Shown: positions 42,824-52,273, counted from the first letter of the stretch. The stretch: 64,000 nt of DNA from Dyadobacter linearis (GCF_907165045.1 NZ_CAJRAU010000003.1:1-64000), one strand, 5' to 3'. Notes: a model not told the origin generated them from the letters alone. Program-made: numbers and translations.

Positions 42824-43513
42824 ATGAGAAAGATCTGGTGGAAAATCCTTTGTATCGTGATCATATTTTATGTGATCGTGATGGGATTAATGGGCGAGGT
42901 GCCGCATCTGGCGATCATCAACGAAAGCATCCGCAATACCTACTATCACGTGGCGCTCTGGCTTGCAATGACCACCCTGTTGTTTGCTTCCATGGTATTT
43001 TCGGTCCGCTACCTGATCAAAGGGCGGATCAACGACGATGATATTGCGAGTGAGCTGGCTAAATCTGCGATCTTCTTCGGCATTCTCGGTTGCTTAACCG
43101 GCTCTATCTGGGCCAATTACACCTGGGGCGATCCCTGGCCAAATGATCCTAAATTGAATGGCGCCGCGGTCGGAATACTAATTTATCTGGCTTACCTGTT
43201 GCTGAGAAGCTCTTTTGAAGACGAGCAGCGTAAAGCCCGGATATCGTCTGTTTACAACATTTTCGCATTTGCGGTGTTTATCCCGATCATTTACATTCTT
43301 CCCCGCCTCACCGACTCGCTGCACCCTGGAAGCGGCGGCAACAGTACTTTCGGCTCCTATGATTTCGACAACAGCATCCGCAGGGTTTTTTACCCGGCCG
43401 TGATCGGTTACATATTGCTCGGATTGTGGCTCGCCGAACTGCGGATCCGGATGAAACGCATTAACCGGGTAAGGGAAGAAATCCCCGATTCAGCTGGCCA
43501 CGTAACGCATTGA
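42824..43513 (+). CDS. ccmC: Heme exporter/handling protein CcmC (cytochrome c assembly)
   Basis: A 229-residue heme handling protein with six membrane helices. The tryptophan-rich heme site SIWANYTWGDPWPNDPKLN near 92 is a Bacteroidota form of the WWD motif. Flanking histidines occur in YYHVALWLAM and LTDSLHPGSGG. CcmC loads heme on CcmE. It starts 45 bp after ccmB and its end overlaps the longest upstream-extended form of ccmD, so ccmD probably begins internally at 43585. Confidence 0.88.
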   Translation: MRKIWWKILCIVIIFYVIVMGLMGEVPHLAIINESIRNTYYHVALWLAMTTLLFASMVFSVRYLIKGRINDDDIASELAKSAIFFGILGCLTGSIWANYTWGDPWPNDPKLNGAAVGILIYLAYLLLRSSFEDEQRKARISSVYNIFAFAVFIPIIYILPRLTDSLHPGSGGNSTFGSYDFDNSIRRVFYPAVIGYILLGLWLAELRIRMKRINRVREEIPDSAGHVTH

Positions 43514-43584
43514 GCCTTTTTAAAGATTTTATAAACATTTCAAATCAAAATTTCGTTAAGATTTTGAGCAATTCAAGAATTACC

Positions 43585-43809
43585 ATGAAACGGATCTTTC
43601 CCCTCCTGCTGACCCTGCTTCTTATTACTGATAAATTGTTTGCGCAAGCTTCGGAACAAGCTGTTCCTATGGCCGACAAGCTGCGCGAAGATGGTAAGAT
43701 CTGGGTCGTGGTGGCTGTGATTGCGGTCGTTTTTGCCGGAATAGCAGTCAATATGCTGCGGATCGATAGTAAGCTTAGGAAAATTGAAAAGGAATTAAAT
43801 ATCAAGTAG
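43585..43809 (+). CDS. ccmD: CcmD-like small membrane protein with signal peptide
   Basis: I chose the ATG at 43585, giving 74 residues: a cleavable-looking signal (MKRIFPLLLTLLLITDKLFAQ), then a short acidic linker and one membrane helix (IWVVVAVIAVVFAGIAV) before a charged tail (LRIDSKLRKIEKELN). Position and topology fit CcmD, which helps release heme-loaded CcmE. It lies between ccmC and ccmE. E. coli CcmD lacks such a signal peptide. Confidence 0.7.
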   Translation: MKRIFPLLLTLLLITDKLFAQASEQAVPMADKLREDGKIWVVVAVIAVVFAGIAVNMLRIDSKLRKIEKELNIK

Positions 43810-43817
43810 TATAACCG

Positions 43818-44252
43818 ATGAAAAAGATACAGATTTTCGGGCTTATCATTATAGCCGTCGCAATAGGAATTATTGTCTCAACTGCCGGGGACGCAAGCAC
43901 TTACGTCGATTTTACCAAAGCCAAAACCATGGCGCAGGATGGTGACGATGAAAGCATTCACGTGGTAGGAAAACTGAAAAAAGATGCGGTGGGCCAGATC
44001 CTGGAAATGGAATATCAGCCTGAAATTGATCCAAACCTGTTCGTATTTACATTGGTAGATAATAATAATGTAGAGCAGCGGGTGGTTTACAAAAACTCAA
44101 AACCGCAGGATTTCGACAAATCAGAACAGGTGGTTGTGGTTGGAAAAATGAAAGATGGCACATTCTCAGCCGAAAAAATTCTGATGAAATGCCCGTCCAA
44201 ATATGAAAACGGGAAAATGGAAACCACTGAACATACTGCTGCAAAATCATGA
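43818..44252 (+). CDS. ccmE: Heme chaperone CcmE, CXXXY type
   Basis: A 144-residue periplasmic OB-fold heme chaperone with an N-terminal anchor helix (IFGLIIIAVAIGIIV). The usual heme-binding histidine of HxxxY is replaced by C125 in ILMKCPSKYEN, giving C125xxxY129. The CXXXY form is known from archaea and sulfate reducers, where covalent heme attachment is thought to use the cysteine. Other features (VVGKLKKDAVGQ, VVVVGKMKDGTFSAEKIL) fit the family. It ends in a 4-bp ATGA overlap with ccmF. Confidence 0.9.
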   Translation: MKKIQIFGLIIIAVAIGIIVSTAGDASTYVDFTKAKTMAQDGDDESIHVVGKLKKDAVGQILEMEYQPEIDPNLFVFTLVDNNNVEQRVVYKNSKPQDFDKSEQVVVVGKMKDGTFSAEKILMKCPSKYENGKMETTEHTAAKS

Positions 44253-46846
44253 TCCACAGTACAATAGGAAGTGCAGGTCACCTGCTGGTTATTGTTGCAT
44301 TTGTTAGTGCGCTCTTTGCAACCTTTGCTTATTTTAAATCCGGGACTTCTTCTGCTACTATCGAAGAAACGATAACCTGGAAACGATTTGCACGTATGAT
44401 ATTTTACGTGCACGTTGCGGCGGTTGTCGGTGTGGTATTCTCGCTTTACTGGATCATTGGTAACCATTATTTTGAGTACCATTACGCCTGGAAAAACTCT
44501 TCGCTTTCGCTCCCGACTGGTTACACCATTTCCAGTTTCTGGCAGGATCAGGAAGGCAGTTTCCTTCTCTGGATCTTCTGGAATGTGGTTTTAGGCTGTA
44601 TTCTGATATTCTCAAACAGATCGTGGGAAGCGCCGGTGATGACCGTTTTTGCATTGGTTCAGGCATTTCTTACTTCCATGATCCTGGGTGTTGTTATTCC
44701 CGGGCTTGATGTAAAGATTGGTTCTACGCCGTTCTTGCTGCTTAAAGAAGTAATGCCGGATCTGCCGGTTTACAAAATGGACGCCAATTTCATTCCCAAA
44801 GACGGAAATGGATTGAATCCGTTGTTGCAGAACTACTGGATGGTGATTCACCCTCCTACCCTGTTCCTCGGCTTTGCTTCTACATTGATCCCATTCTCCT
44901 TCGCTATCGCCGGACTCTGGACCAAGAAAATCCAGGATTGGGTTCGACCTGCATTGCCGTGGGCACTTTTTTCAGCATTGGTTTTAGGAGTTGGTATTTT
45001 AATGGGCGCTTATTGGGCTTACGAAACGCTCAACTTTGGTAGCTATTGGAACTGGGATCCCGTGGAAAATTCGTCTATCGTTCCCTGGATCGTATTGGTG
45101 GCGGCTGTGCATACGATGATCATTGCAAGAAGGAATGCGACTGCATTGAAAACTTCTTTCATACTGACGATTGCCACATTTATCCTGATCCTCTACTCTA
45201 CATTCATGACGAGAAGCGGGGTTTTGGGAAATGCATCGGTTCACTCGTTTACCGATCTGGGTCTATCCGGCCAGCTGCTGATTTATCTGCTCACATTCAC
45301 CATCGTTTCGATCGGATTATTGATATACCGCTGGAAATCGCTGCCAAGTGACGAAGAAGAAGTTTCCACTTACTCACAGGAATTCTGGATATTCATCGGA
45401 GCGACTTTATTGTGTTTGTCTGGTTTTCAAATACTTGCAACCACTTCAATCCCGGTTTACAACAAGATCGCAGAAGCATTTGGTACTGTATTGAATATGG
45501 CATTACCCGCCGATCAGATCGCGCATTATAACAAGTTCCAGCTCTGGTTCTTCTCGCTGATCATCGCATTAACGGGTATCGGACAGTTTTTCTGGTGGAA
45601 ACGAACCGGAAAAGGAAACTTGCAGGCGCTCTATAACCCACTACTGATCGCACTTTTGATCAGTGCGGCGGTGATCACTTTCAAGGGTGTAAAAGACATT
45701 CAGTACATCGTCCTGCTCACAACCGCCATTTTTGCGATTGTTGCAAACGGTACTATTCTGCTCAATATCATGAGAGGTAACTACGGATTATCTGGCGGCG
45801 CGGTTACGCACATTGGCGTTGCGTTAATGCTTGTCGGTATCCTCTTTTCTTCTGCCTACACAAGGGTTGTTTCGATCAATAATTCGGGTTTAATGATCTC
45901 CCGGAGTGAAGAGTTTACGAGCAACGACAACAAGGAGAACAAGGAAAATATTACGCTCTGGCTTAATAAGGCAGAGAAAATGGGCGATTATATGCTCACC
46001 TGGCGCGATGTCCGCGTGGAGCCGCGCCACATTCCGGGCTACATTCCAAAAAGCTGGGTTGATATCGTAGAAGGCGATTTCCACGCTGTTGCATTACGCG
46101 ACATTGAAGTCGATGGCAAGAAATACAATTCAAAGGGTGACACGATCGAGATTTTCCCTGAGAACTTCTACTATGAAATCGAATACCGCGAGCCTTCCGG
46201 CAGGATATTCACCTTGTTCCCCCGCGTACAAATCAACCCACGCATGGGCGGCATTGTTTCATCGCCGGATATCCAGCGCAAGGTTGATAAGGATTTGTAT
46301 ACCTACGTTTCGATGGTTACTAACCCGACTGCCGAGCCCGTTTGGAGCCAGACTGAGAACTTTACCGTCAATCTTCGGGATACTTTCTTTGTTAATGATT
46401 ATGTCGCAATCCTTGATAACGTAGTCAGGACTGAGGAAGTGGAAGGTGTGACTTTGGGCCAGGGCGACGCGGCTGTGAAAGCGATTGTCCGCATTCTGGA
46501 TAAAGACAAAGAATTTGTAATCACGCCATCGTTCGTGATCCGCGACAGAATGGTAGCCCGCAAGCCCGAGACCAGCAATGAGCTGGGTATGCGTTTGCAA
46601 TTCCAGGAAATCAACCCGCAAACCGGTCAGTTTACCTTCGGTGTCAATACCACCCAACGTGATTTTATCGTCATGAAGGCCACCGAGAAACCGCTCATTA
46701 ATATCCTTTGGCTCGGTACATTCGTACTGGTGATCGGCTTTGTGATGGCGACGATCCGGAGGTTTAAGGATTTCATCAAAATGAGAAACAGGGAATCGGC
46801 TTCGGCTGCTACGCCCAAGACAAAATCAAAAGTGGTTACGGCCTGA
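44249..46846 (+). CDS. ccmF: Cytochrome c heme lyase CcmF
   Basis: An 865-residue inner-membrane protein with about fifteen helices and a periplasmic C-terminal domain. The WWD heme site is NFGSYWNWDPVENSSIVPW near 270, and PPTLFLGFASTLIPF precedes it with a conserved histidine (MVIHPPT). CcmF passes heme from CcmE to apocytochrome c. The protein is longer than E. coli CcmF (about 650), because of a large soluble region from about 560 to 830. It ends the cluster at a terminator. No ccmH or ccmG is adjacent. Confidence 0.92.
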   Translation: MIHSTIGSAGHLLVIVAFVSALFATFAYFKSGTSSATIEETITWKRFARMIFYVHVAAVVGVVFSLYWIIGNHYFEYHYAWKNSSLSLPTGYTISSFWQDQEGSFLLWIFWNVVLGCILIFSNRSWEAPVMTVFALVQAFLTSMILGVVIPGLDVKIGSTPFLLLKEVMPDLPVYKMDANFIPKDGNGLNPLLQNYWMVIHPPTLFLGFASTLIPFSFAIAGLWTKKIQDWVRPALPWALFSALVLGVGILMGAYWAYETLNFGSYWNWDPVENSSIVPWIVLVAAVHTMIIARRNATALKTSFILTIATFILILYSTFMTRSGVLGNASVHSFTDLGLSGQLLIYLLTFTIVSIGLLIYRWKSLPSDEEEVSTYSQEFWIFIGATLLCLSGFQILATTSIPVYNKIAEAFGTVLNMALPADQIAHYNKFQLWFFSLIIALTGIGQFFWWKRTGKGNLQALYNPLLIALLISAAVITFKGVKDIQYIVLLTTAIFAIVANGTILLNIMRGNYGLSGGAVTHIGVALMLVGILFSSAYTRVVSINNSGLMISRSEEFTSNDNKENKENITLWLNKAEKMGDYMLTWRDVRVEPRHIPGYIPKSWVDIVEGDFHAVALRDIEVDGKKYNSKGDTIEIFPENFYYEIEYREPSGRIFTLFPRVQINPRMGGIVSSPDIQRKVDKDLYTYVSMVTNPTAEPVWSQTENFTVNLRDTFFVNDYVAILDNVVRTEEVEGVTLGQGDAAVKAIVRILDKDKEFVITPSFVIRDRMVARKPETSNELGMRLQFQEINPQTGQFTFGVNTTQRDFIVMKATEKPLINILWLGTFVLVIGFVMATIRRFKDFIKMRNRESASAATPKTKSKVVTA

Positions 46847-46861
46847 GATTAGATATATGAT

Positions 46862-46897
46862 AAAAAGGGTTCAGTGATACGCTGAACCCTTTTTTTA
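46862..46897 (+). terminator. Terminator of the ccm cluster
   Basis: A stem AAAAAGGGTTCAG / CTGAACCCTTTTT with a short loop is followed by T7. It starts about 16 bp after the ccmF stop. Confidence 0.88.
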
Positions 46898-46985
46898 TGC
46901 CCTGAGTGCAAAATAGAAACGCACCCAAAAGCTTCTGTATGTATCTTTACGTAAAAATGTACTATTTTCAATAATCCACTAATAT

Positions 46986-47285
46986 ATGGTTACTGAACTG
47001 ATTAAATCGCCTTTGGGCCGACTGCGGATCATCGCATTTATAGAAGGAATCTCCTATCTCGTGCTATTAGGCATTGCTATGCCATTGAAATATTTTGCTG
47101 GTCTCCCTCAGGCTGTAAAAACGGTCGGTATGGCGCATGGAGTGCTATTTGTCATGTTCGTGATCCTGCTTATCCAGGTCGCAATAGAAAGAGAATGGTC
47201 GTTTAAAAAATCCTTTTTATCATTTTTATCATCGATCATTCCCTTCGGGACATTTTACGCTGACGCCAAGTGGTTCAGAGAATAG
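46986..47285 (+). CDS. DUF3817 small membrane protein
   Basis: A 99-residue protein with three membrane helices. Features of DUF3817 are LGRLRIIAFIEGISYLVLL at the N-terminus, GMAHGVLFVMFV in the middle and PFGTFYADAKW at the end. No function is known. It sits between the ccm terminator and the DUF5916 gene. Confidence 0.85.
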   Translation: MVTELIKSPLGRLRIIAFIEGISYLVLLGIAMPLKYFAGLPQAVKTVGMAHGVLFVMFVILLIQVAIEREWSFKKSFLSFLSSIIPFGTFYADAKWFRE

Positions 47286-47321
47286 CTTGCCCCCAACATT
47301 CCTAAATCCTAAACCTGAAAA

Positions 47322-49499
47322 GTGCTAACCAAAGCTAACCTAACCTGCCTTTTTTTCTGTTTAATCGTATTTAAAAGCGTTGCTCAGAAACCCAATGAAA
47401 ATTACCAGTACCACATTCACTCCGCTGTATCCGATCTGAAAGTCGACGGTGTTGCCGATGATATTGCATGGTCGTCGGCGGAAACTGCCAATAATTTCTT
47501 CATGATCACGCCGATGGATACCAGTTTTTCCAGGGCGCAAACGGATGTGAAGATGTGCTACGATAAGGACAATCTGTACATTCTGGTAATTAACTACAAG
47601 CCCGTAAAAGGCTCGATCGTGGTAGAATCGCTGAAAAGGGATTTTTCTTTTGGTAAAAATGACAACTTCCTGTTGTTCATGGATACATTCGACGATCGTA
47701 CCAACGGATTCTCATTTGGCGCCAATGCAGCCGGCGCACCCTGGGACGGACAACAGGGCGACGGCGGAACTGTGGACCTCAGCTGGGATAATAAGTGGGT
47801 CAGCGCAGTAAAAAACGACGATGATAAATGGGTTTGGGAAGCTGCAATACCTTTTAAAAGTATTCGGTACAAACCTGGTATCACACGCTGGGGTATCAAT
47901 TTTAGCCGGCAGGACCTTACTATCTCTGAAAAATCGGCCTGGGCGCCGGTACCAAGGCAGTTTCCCTCCGCCTCACTAGCCTACACAGGCGTGCTGGTTT
48001 GGGATACCCCGCCACCCAATCCGGGACCTAATATTTCAGTAATCCCCTACGCCGCGACGCGGCTGACGAAAGATTACCGGACTGACTCACGTCCCAATTA
48101 CAAGCCCGCAATAGGTGGTGATGTAAAAATTGGATTAACTCCTTCGCTGAACCTCGACCTGACCGTCAACCCCGATTTTTCACAGGTAGACGTGGACGTG
48201 CAGCAAACCAATCTCGACCGTTTTGAGCTGTTCTTCCCCGAGCGCCGGCAGTTCTTCCTTGAAAACGCCGACCTGTTTGCCAACTTCGGTTATGCAAGTA
48301 TCCGGCCGTTCTTCTCTCGGCGCATTGGTTTGGGCGTGCCGATTCAGTTTGGAGCGCGGGTAAGTGGAAAGATCAACAAAAATTGGCGCGTGGGGCTCCT
48401 CGACGTGCAAACCGGCTCAAACGACACGCTTACCCCGCATAACAACTATGCAGTGCTTGCATTGCAGCGCCAGGTACTCGCGAGATCCAATGTAAGGTTC
48501 ATTTTTGTAAATAAAGATGCGACCAATTTTGCGGCTGAACAGCATGTAGGTACAAATCGCTATAACCGGAATGTGGGCGCGGAGTTTAACCTCGCAAGTG
48601 CCAAAAACCTCTGGACTGGTAAGGTAATGGTCCTCAAATCTTTCACGCCGGGAAAAACAGGTAACGATTTCACGCACGCGGCAGATTTAAAATTTAACAA
48701 AGCAAACTTCTTCTGGCAGTGGCAGCACGAATATGTGGGTGCAAACTACAATGCAGAAGTAGGTTACGTGCCCAATGCAGTGCGAATGGGATACTACAAG
48801 ATCAGCCCGAATGTGGGTTATCTGTTTTTTATAAAATCCCCCAAAATCATCAGCCACGGCCCGAAGTTGGTCAGCAATGTGTATTGGGACAAAAAATTTA
48901 ATGTCAGCGACAAAGAATTTACGCTCTCCTATAATATCAATTTTATCAACCGCGCGACGATTTCTGTGTGGGGTGGAAGTTACAACATCCGCTTACTACG
49001 CCCGTTCGACCCGACTAACCTGGGCAGCTTTACGTTACCAACCGGAGGCATTCACAGCTGGAAAGCAACCGGTTTCGATATTGTTTCAGGACCACAAAAC
49101 CGGCTTACATTCCTAACATCGGGCATATTTGGTGGCTATTATCAAAACGGGCACCGGAACAACCTACGCGCTGAGATCGGTTACCGCGTGCAACCTTACG
49201 TAGCGATTACGATGGCTGGAAATTATAACGATATCCGCCTGCCGGAACCCTGGAATCGGACGCAGCTCTGGCTCGTCGGGCCTCGGGTTGATGTGACATT
49301 TACCAACAAACTGTTTTTCACCACATTCATGCAGTACAACAATCAGGCTGACAATATCAACCTGAATGCGCGTCTGCAATGGAGATACAAGCCCGCTTCC
49401 GATTTATTTATCGTATACACGGACAACTACCTTCCTGAAAATTTCCGCGTTAAAAACCGCGCTGTGGTTCTCAAACTTACCTATTGGTGGAATTGGTAG
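47322..49499 (+). CDS. DUF5916 protein with CBM9-like N-terminal domain, exported
   Basis: A 725-residue exported protein with a signal peptide (ANLTCLFFCLIVFKSVAQ). Residues about 28-220 are a carbohydrate-binding family 9-like beta sandwich (VDGVADDIAWSSAE, RWGINFSRQDL). The rest (about 235-725) is DUF5916, with NPDFSQVDVDVQQTNLDRFE and FFPERRQFFLENADLF as hallmarks and a C-terminal barrel-like region ending in LKLTYWWNW. It is likely an outer-membrane protein. The start is GTG at 47322. Substrate and role are unknown. Confidence 0.82.
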   Translation: MLTKANLTCLFFCLIVFKSVAQKPNENYQYHIHSAVSDLKVDGVADDIAWSSAETANNFFMITPMDTSFSRAQTDVKMCYDKDNLYILVINYKPVKGSIVVESLKRDFSFGKNDNFLLFMDTFDDRTNGFSFGANAAGAPWDGQQGDGGTVDLSWDNKWVSAVKNDDDKWVWEAAIPFKSIRYKPGITRWGINFSRQDLTISEKSAWAPVPRQFPSASLAYTGVLVWDTPPPNPGPNISVIPYAATRLTKDYRTDSRPNYKPAIGGDVKIGLTPSLNLDLTVNPDFSQVDVDVQQTNLDRFELFFPERRQFFLENADLFANFGYASIRPFFSRRIGLGVPIQFGARVSGKINKNWRVGLLDVQTGSNDTLTPHNNYAVLALQRQVLARSNVRFIFVNKDATNFAAEQHVGTNRYNRNVGAEFNLASAKNLWTGKVMVLKSFTPGKTGNDFTHAADLKFNKANFFWQWQHEYVGANYNAEVGYVPNAVRMGYYKISPNVGYLFFIKSPKIISHGPKLVSNVYWDKKFNVSDKEFTLSYNINFINRATISVWGGSYNIRLLRPFDPTNLGSFTLPTGGIHSWKATGFDIVSGPQNRLTFLTSGIFGGYYQNGHRNNLRAEIGYRVQPYVAITMAGNYNDIRLPEPWNRTQLWLVGPRVDVTFTNKLFFTTFMQYNNQADNINLNARLQWRYKPASDLFIVYTDNYLPENFRVKNRAVVLKLTYWWNW

Positions 49500-49502
49500 G
49501 AT

Positions 49503-50927
49503 TTAATAGAAAACCTCTATGTTCCGGCTTTTCAGTAAACTGAATTGCTGCTCGTATTTTATTTCCCTGTTTTCACCCAAGAACGGATTTCCGCGAAGGT
49601 AAAGCTTGTCCAGTTTTTTGATTTGTAGCAGCTGCTGCGGAAAATCCGGGAAGTTATTTCCCGACAGATCAAGTTCCTGTAATTTCGTAAAAGCGGTCAG
49701 CTGCTCGGGGAAATTTGTGAGCCAGTTATAGCCCAGATCCAGGATTTGAAGGTTCTGCATTTCTACCATTCGAGGAGGCAGCTTGCTCAGGTGATTGTGA
49801 TGCGCGTAAAGAGTGTGCACTTTTTTCAGCTTGTAAATTTTCTCCGGCAATGCACCGAGATCGTTATGGGAAACCGCCAGATGCGTCAGTCTCCTGAGCT
49901 TACAAATGGTTTTAGGCAAGGTTTCGATCTTGTTATAATACAGATCGAGCACTTCCAGTTTCCTGAGTTTCTTCACCCCTTTTGGCAGCGAAGTAAGTTC
50001 TGCTTTGTACAAATTAAGATCCCTGACAGGTTTTGCTCTTCTGAAACTGGTGTTTGTTAAATTTGTGATCTGGTTACTGCCCAGCCAGAGCGTCTGCAAT
50101 TTCTTACATTTTTTAACCGCCGGTGGAATATCGTCTATCTGGTTTTTCAGCAGGTTCAGCGAAATCAGTGTTTTGTTTTTTGTCAACTCAATAGCGTCGG
50201 TTTTCAATATATTTCCGCTCAGGTCAATCTGCTGCAATTTCGGCAGGCGGGCAAGGTTGATGTTCACATTTTCAATATCATTATCGGCCAGGAATAGCCT
50301 TTCCAGATTTGGAAAACGGTAAATAACGTCGGGCATGGAAGTGAGCAGCGCGCGGTTGAGTGAGAGTTCTTTCACCTTCAATGTGTCCCGCACCTCGATC
50401 GCCGCAGCAACGGATTTCACTACACTATCGCGCGGCGCAGACACTTCCCTAGTAGATTTTTGTGAAGGATTTATATAAGCAAATAAGCCAAGAATAGCCT
50501 TTTGGCCCAAAGTCCTTTTGGAAACAAGATCGGCGAGAAAAGGCTGTATACCTTCTTTGAAAATGACCGATAATGAATCGTTTCCTTCCACTTTGATCGG
50601 ACCTTTTTGTTCCGGCTGAACCCGATAAAACTGATTTGAAAAAGAAAAAATGAAATAATCGACTTTGCCCTGCTCATTCACATAAGCGGAAGCTCTCACG
50701 TTCAGCTCCGGCTGCGCTTCATTTCCGAAAAGGCGCAAACAAACGTCATGAAAGCGTTTTTGAATACTGTATGGCGTTTCAACGGTTTGCTCGGTGTTCG
50801 CTTTGTACCGCGTTCCCAGATCAGCAGGGAGCGATTTGAAGGCCGGATCATATTGGTTGATTATAACCGGCTGAGCAATCAGGATTTGTCCACATGCTAG
50901 CAGCAGACACAGGAGAAAAGTTTTCAT
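49503..50927 (-). CDS. Secreted leucine-rich-repeat protein
   Basis: I chose the ATG at 50927, giving 474 residues with a signal peptide (MKTFLLCLLLACGQILIAQ). An N-terminal globular region (about 20-190) is followed by about twelve leucine-rich repeats of 22-23 residues (about 195-470; LPKLQQIDLSGNIL, LRKLEVLDLYYNKIETLP, LQILDLGYNWLTNFP). LRR folds bind proteins. No C-terminal secretion tag or enzyme domain is visible. It converges on the DUF5916 gene with 3 bp between stops. Confidence 0.85.
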   Translation of the reverse strand: MKTFLLCLLLACGQILIAQPVIINQYDPAFKSLPADLGTRYKANTEQTVETPYSIQKRFHDVCLRLFGNEAQPELNVRASAYVNEQGKVDYFIFSFSNQFYRVQPEQKGPIKVEGNDSLSVIFKEGIQPFLADLVSKRTLGQKAILGLFAYINPSQKSTREVSAPRDSVVKSVAAAIEVRDTLKVKELSLNRALLTSMPDVIYRFPNLERLFLADNDIENVNINLARLPKLQQIDLSGNILKTDAIELTKNKTLISLNLLKNQIDDIPPAVKKCKKLQTLWLGSNQITNLTNTSFRRAKPVRDLNLYKAELTSLPKGVKKLRKLEVLDLYYNKIETLPKTICKLRRLTHLAVSHNDLGALPEKIYKLKKVHTLYAHHNHLSKLPPRMVEMQNLQILDLGYNWLTNFPEQLTAFTKLQELDLSGNNFPDFPQQLLQIKKLDKLYLRGNPFLGENREIKYEQQFSLLKSRNIEVFY

Positions 50928-51030
50928 CGGCAGCGGAGTTAAGTGAGGTTTCAAATATAACTAAGTTATTAGTCATATTATTATACTTACTTATATACTA
51001 AATAAAATAAGTATCCTCACTTCCACCCTC

Positions 51031-52005
51031 TTACTTACTGCGCTCGATCGTAAACTGAACTAATTGCTCCATCGACCGGCGATGCGGAGAGTCGGCAAAC
51101 TGACTTAAAATTACCTGGGCTTCTTCTACATACCGCTGCATTACTTCCTGCGCATAGCGCAATCCGCCGGAATTTTTGACGAAATCGATCACTTCTTTCA
51201 CCTTCCTCGGCTTGTGACTTTCGTTGCGGATGATATTGATAATGCTCCGTTTTTCGAGCCACGACGATTTGTTCAATGCATAAATAAGTGGCAGAGTCAT
51301 TTTCTTTTCCTTGATATCGATCCCAAGCGGTTTACCGATTTCCTCCTCGCCGTAGTCAAACAAATCGTCTTTAATCTGAAATGCCATTCCGACTTTTTCC
51401 CCGAAAGCGTGCATTTGCTTCACAATATCTTCACTCGCACCTACGGAACTCGCGCCTACTGCACAGCACGAAGCGATCAGTGACGCAGTTTTCTGACGGA
51501 TGATCTGGTAGTAAACTTCTTCGTTGATATCGAGCCGCCGGGCCTTTTCTATTTGCAATAATTCTCCCTCGCTCAGCTCACGCACGGCGGTAGAAACGAT
51601 TTTTAACAGGTCAAATTCTCCGTGATCCACAGAAAGCAGCAATCCCCTCGAAAGCAGGTAGTCACCAACGAGCACTGCGATCTTGTTCTTCCACAATGCA
51701 TTGACAGAAAAAAAACTGCGGCGGTAGTTGGAATCGTCCACCACATCATCATGAACCAGCGTGGCAGTATGCAGCAATTCGATCAGCGCCCCGCCCCTGT
51801 AAGTCGATTCGGTAATATTGCCGCAGACTCCCGCAGACAGAAAAACGAACATCGGACGAAGCTGCTTACCTTTTCGCCTCACGATGTAGTTCATAATCTG
51901 ATCAAGGAGCATTACATCGCTTTTCATAAATTGACGGAATTTGTGCTCGAAAGCCTTCATTTCGTCTGCAATAGGAAGCTGGATTTCCTTTATTGAAAGG
52001 GTCAT
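51031..52005 (-). CDS. All-trans polyprenyl diphosphate synthase
   Basis: Makes long prenyl diphosphates for quinone side chains. The 324 residues carry both aspartate-rich motifs: LVHDDVVDDSNYRR (FARM) near 87 and FQIKDDLFDYGEEEIGKPLG (SARM) near 214. RRKGKQLRP near 45 binds diphosphate. It fits the octaprenyl/menaquinone-type (IspB-like) group. The product length cannot be read. It diverges from the patatin gene. Confidence 0.9.
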   Translation of the reverse strand: MTLSIKEIQLPIADEMKAFEHKFRQFMKSDVMLLDQIMNYIVRRKGKQLRPMFVFLSAGVCGNITESTYRGGALIELLHTATLVHDDVVDDSNYRRSFFSVNALWKNKIAVLVGDYLLSRGLLLSVDHGEFDLLKIVSTAVRELSEGELLQIEKARRLDINEEVYYQIIRQKTASLIASCCAVGASSVGASEDIVKQMHAFGEKVGMAFQIKDDLFDYGEEEIGKPLGIDIKEKKMTLPLIYALNKSSWLEKRSIINIIRNESHKPRKVKEVIDFVKNSGGLRYAQEVMQRYVEEAQVILSQFADSPHRRSMEQLVQFTIERSK

Positions 52006-52273
52006 ATGCTTGAAAAAGGGACCATGTTCCCCTGGAAATTGAAAGGATGTTCAACGGACTTTCCAGACAGGCTGAAAGTCAAATTTACTCCCGAACACTA
52101 ATCTTCAAATTTGGAATAAAATCTTCTGTTTATATCAATTTAAGTGTGAAAATGTTTAGAATTGGAGGGAAGGGAGGAAGGGAGGAAGGAGGAAAGGAGG
52201 AAGGAGGAAGGAGGAAAGGTGATAGGAAACACCGTCACTCATAAACTCTAAACTAATAAACTCATAAACTTAA
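52006..52273. other. Intergenic region between polyprenyl synthase and patatin genes
   Basis: This 268-bp divergent gap is AT-rich in the first half. Its second half holds the homopurine tract (52164-52219) and then repeated ACTCATAAACT/AACTAATAAACT segments just before the patatin start. I see no clear promoter or RNA gene. Confidence 0.5.
52164..52219 (+). repeat. Homopurine simple-sequence tract (copy 2)
   Basis: About 56 bp of pure purine built of GGAGG, GGAAGG and GGGAAGGGAGG units on the plus strand, 55 bp ahead of the patatin start. A 23-bp core equals that of the tract by pepT/rnhA (3363-3416). In both places the purine strand is the coding strand of the next gene. Short ACTCATAAACT-like repeats follow it here, where GATTGAAT repeats follow it there. 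Confidence 0.85.
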
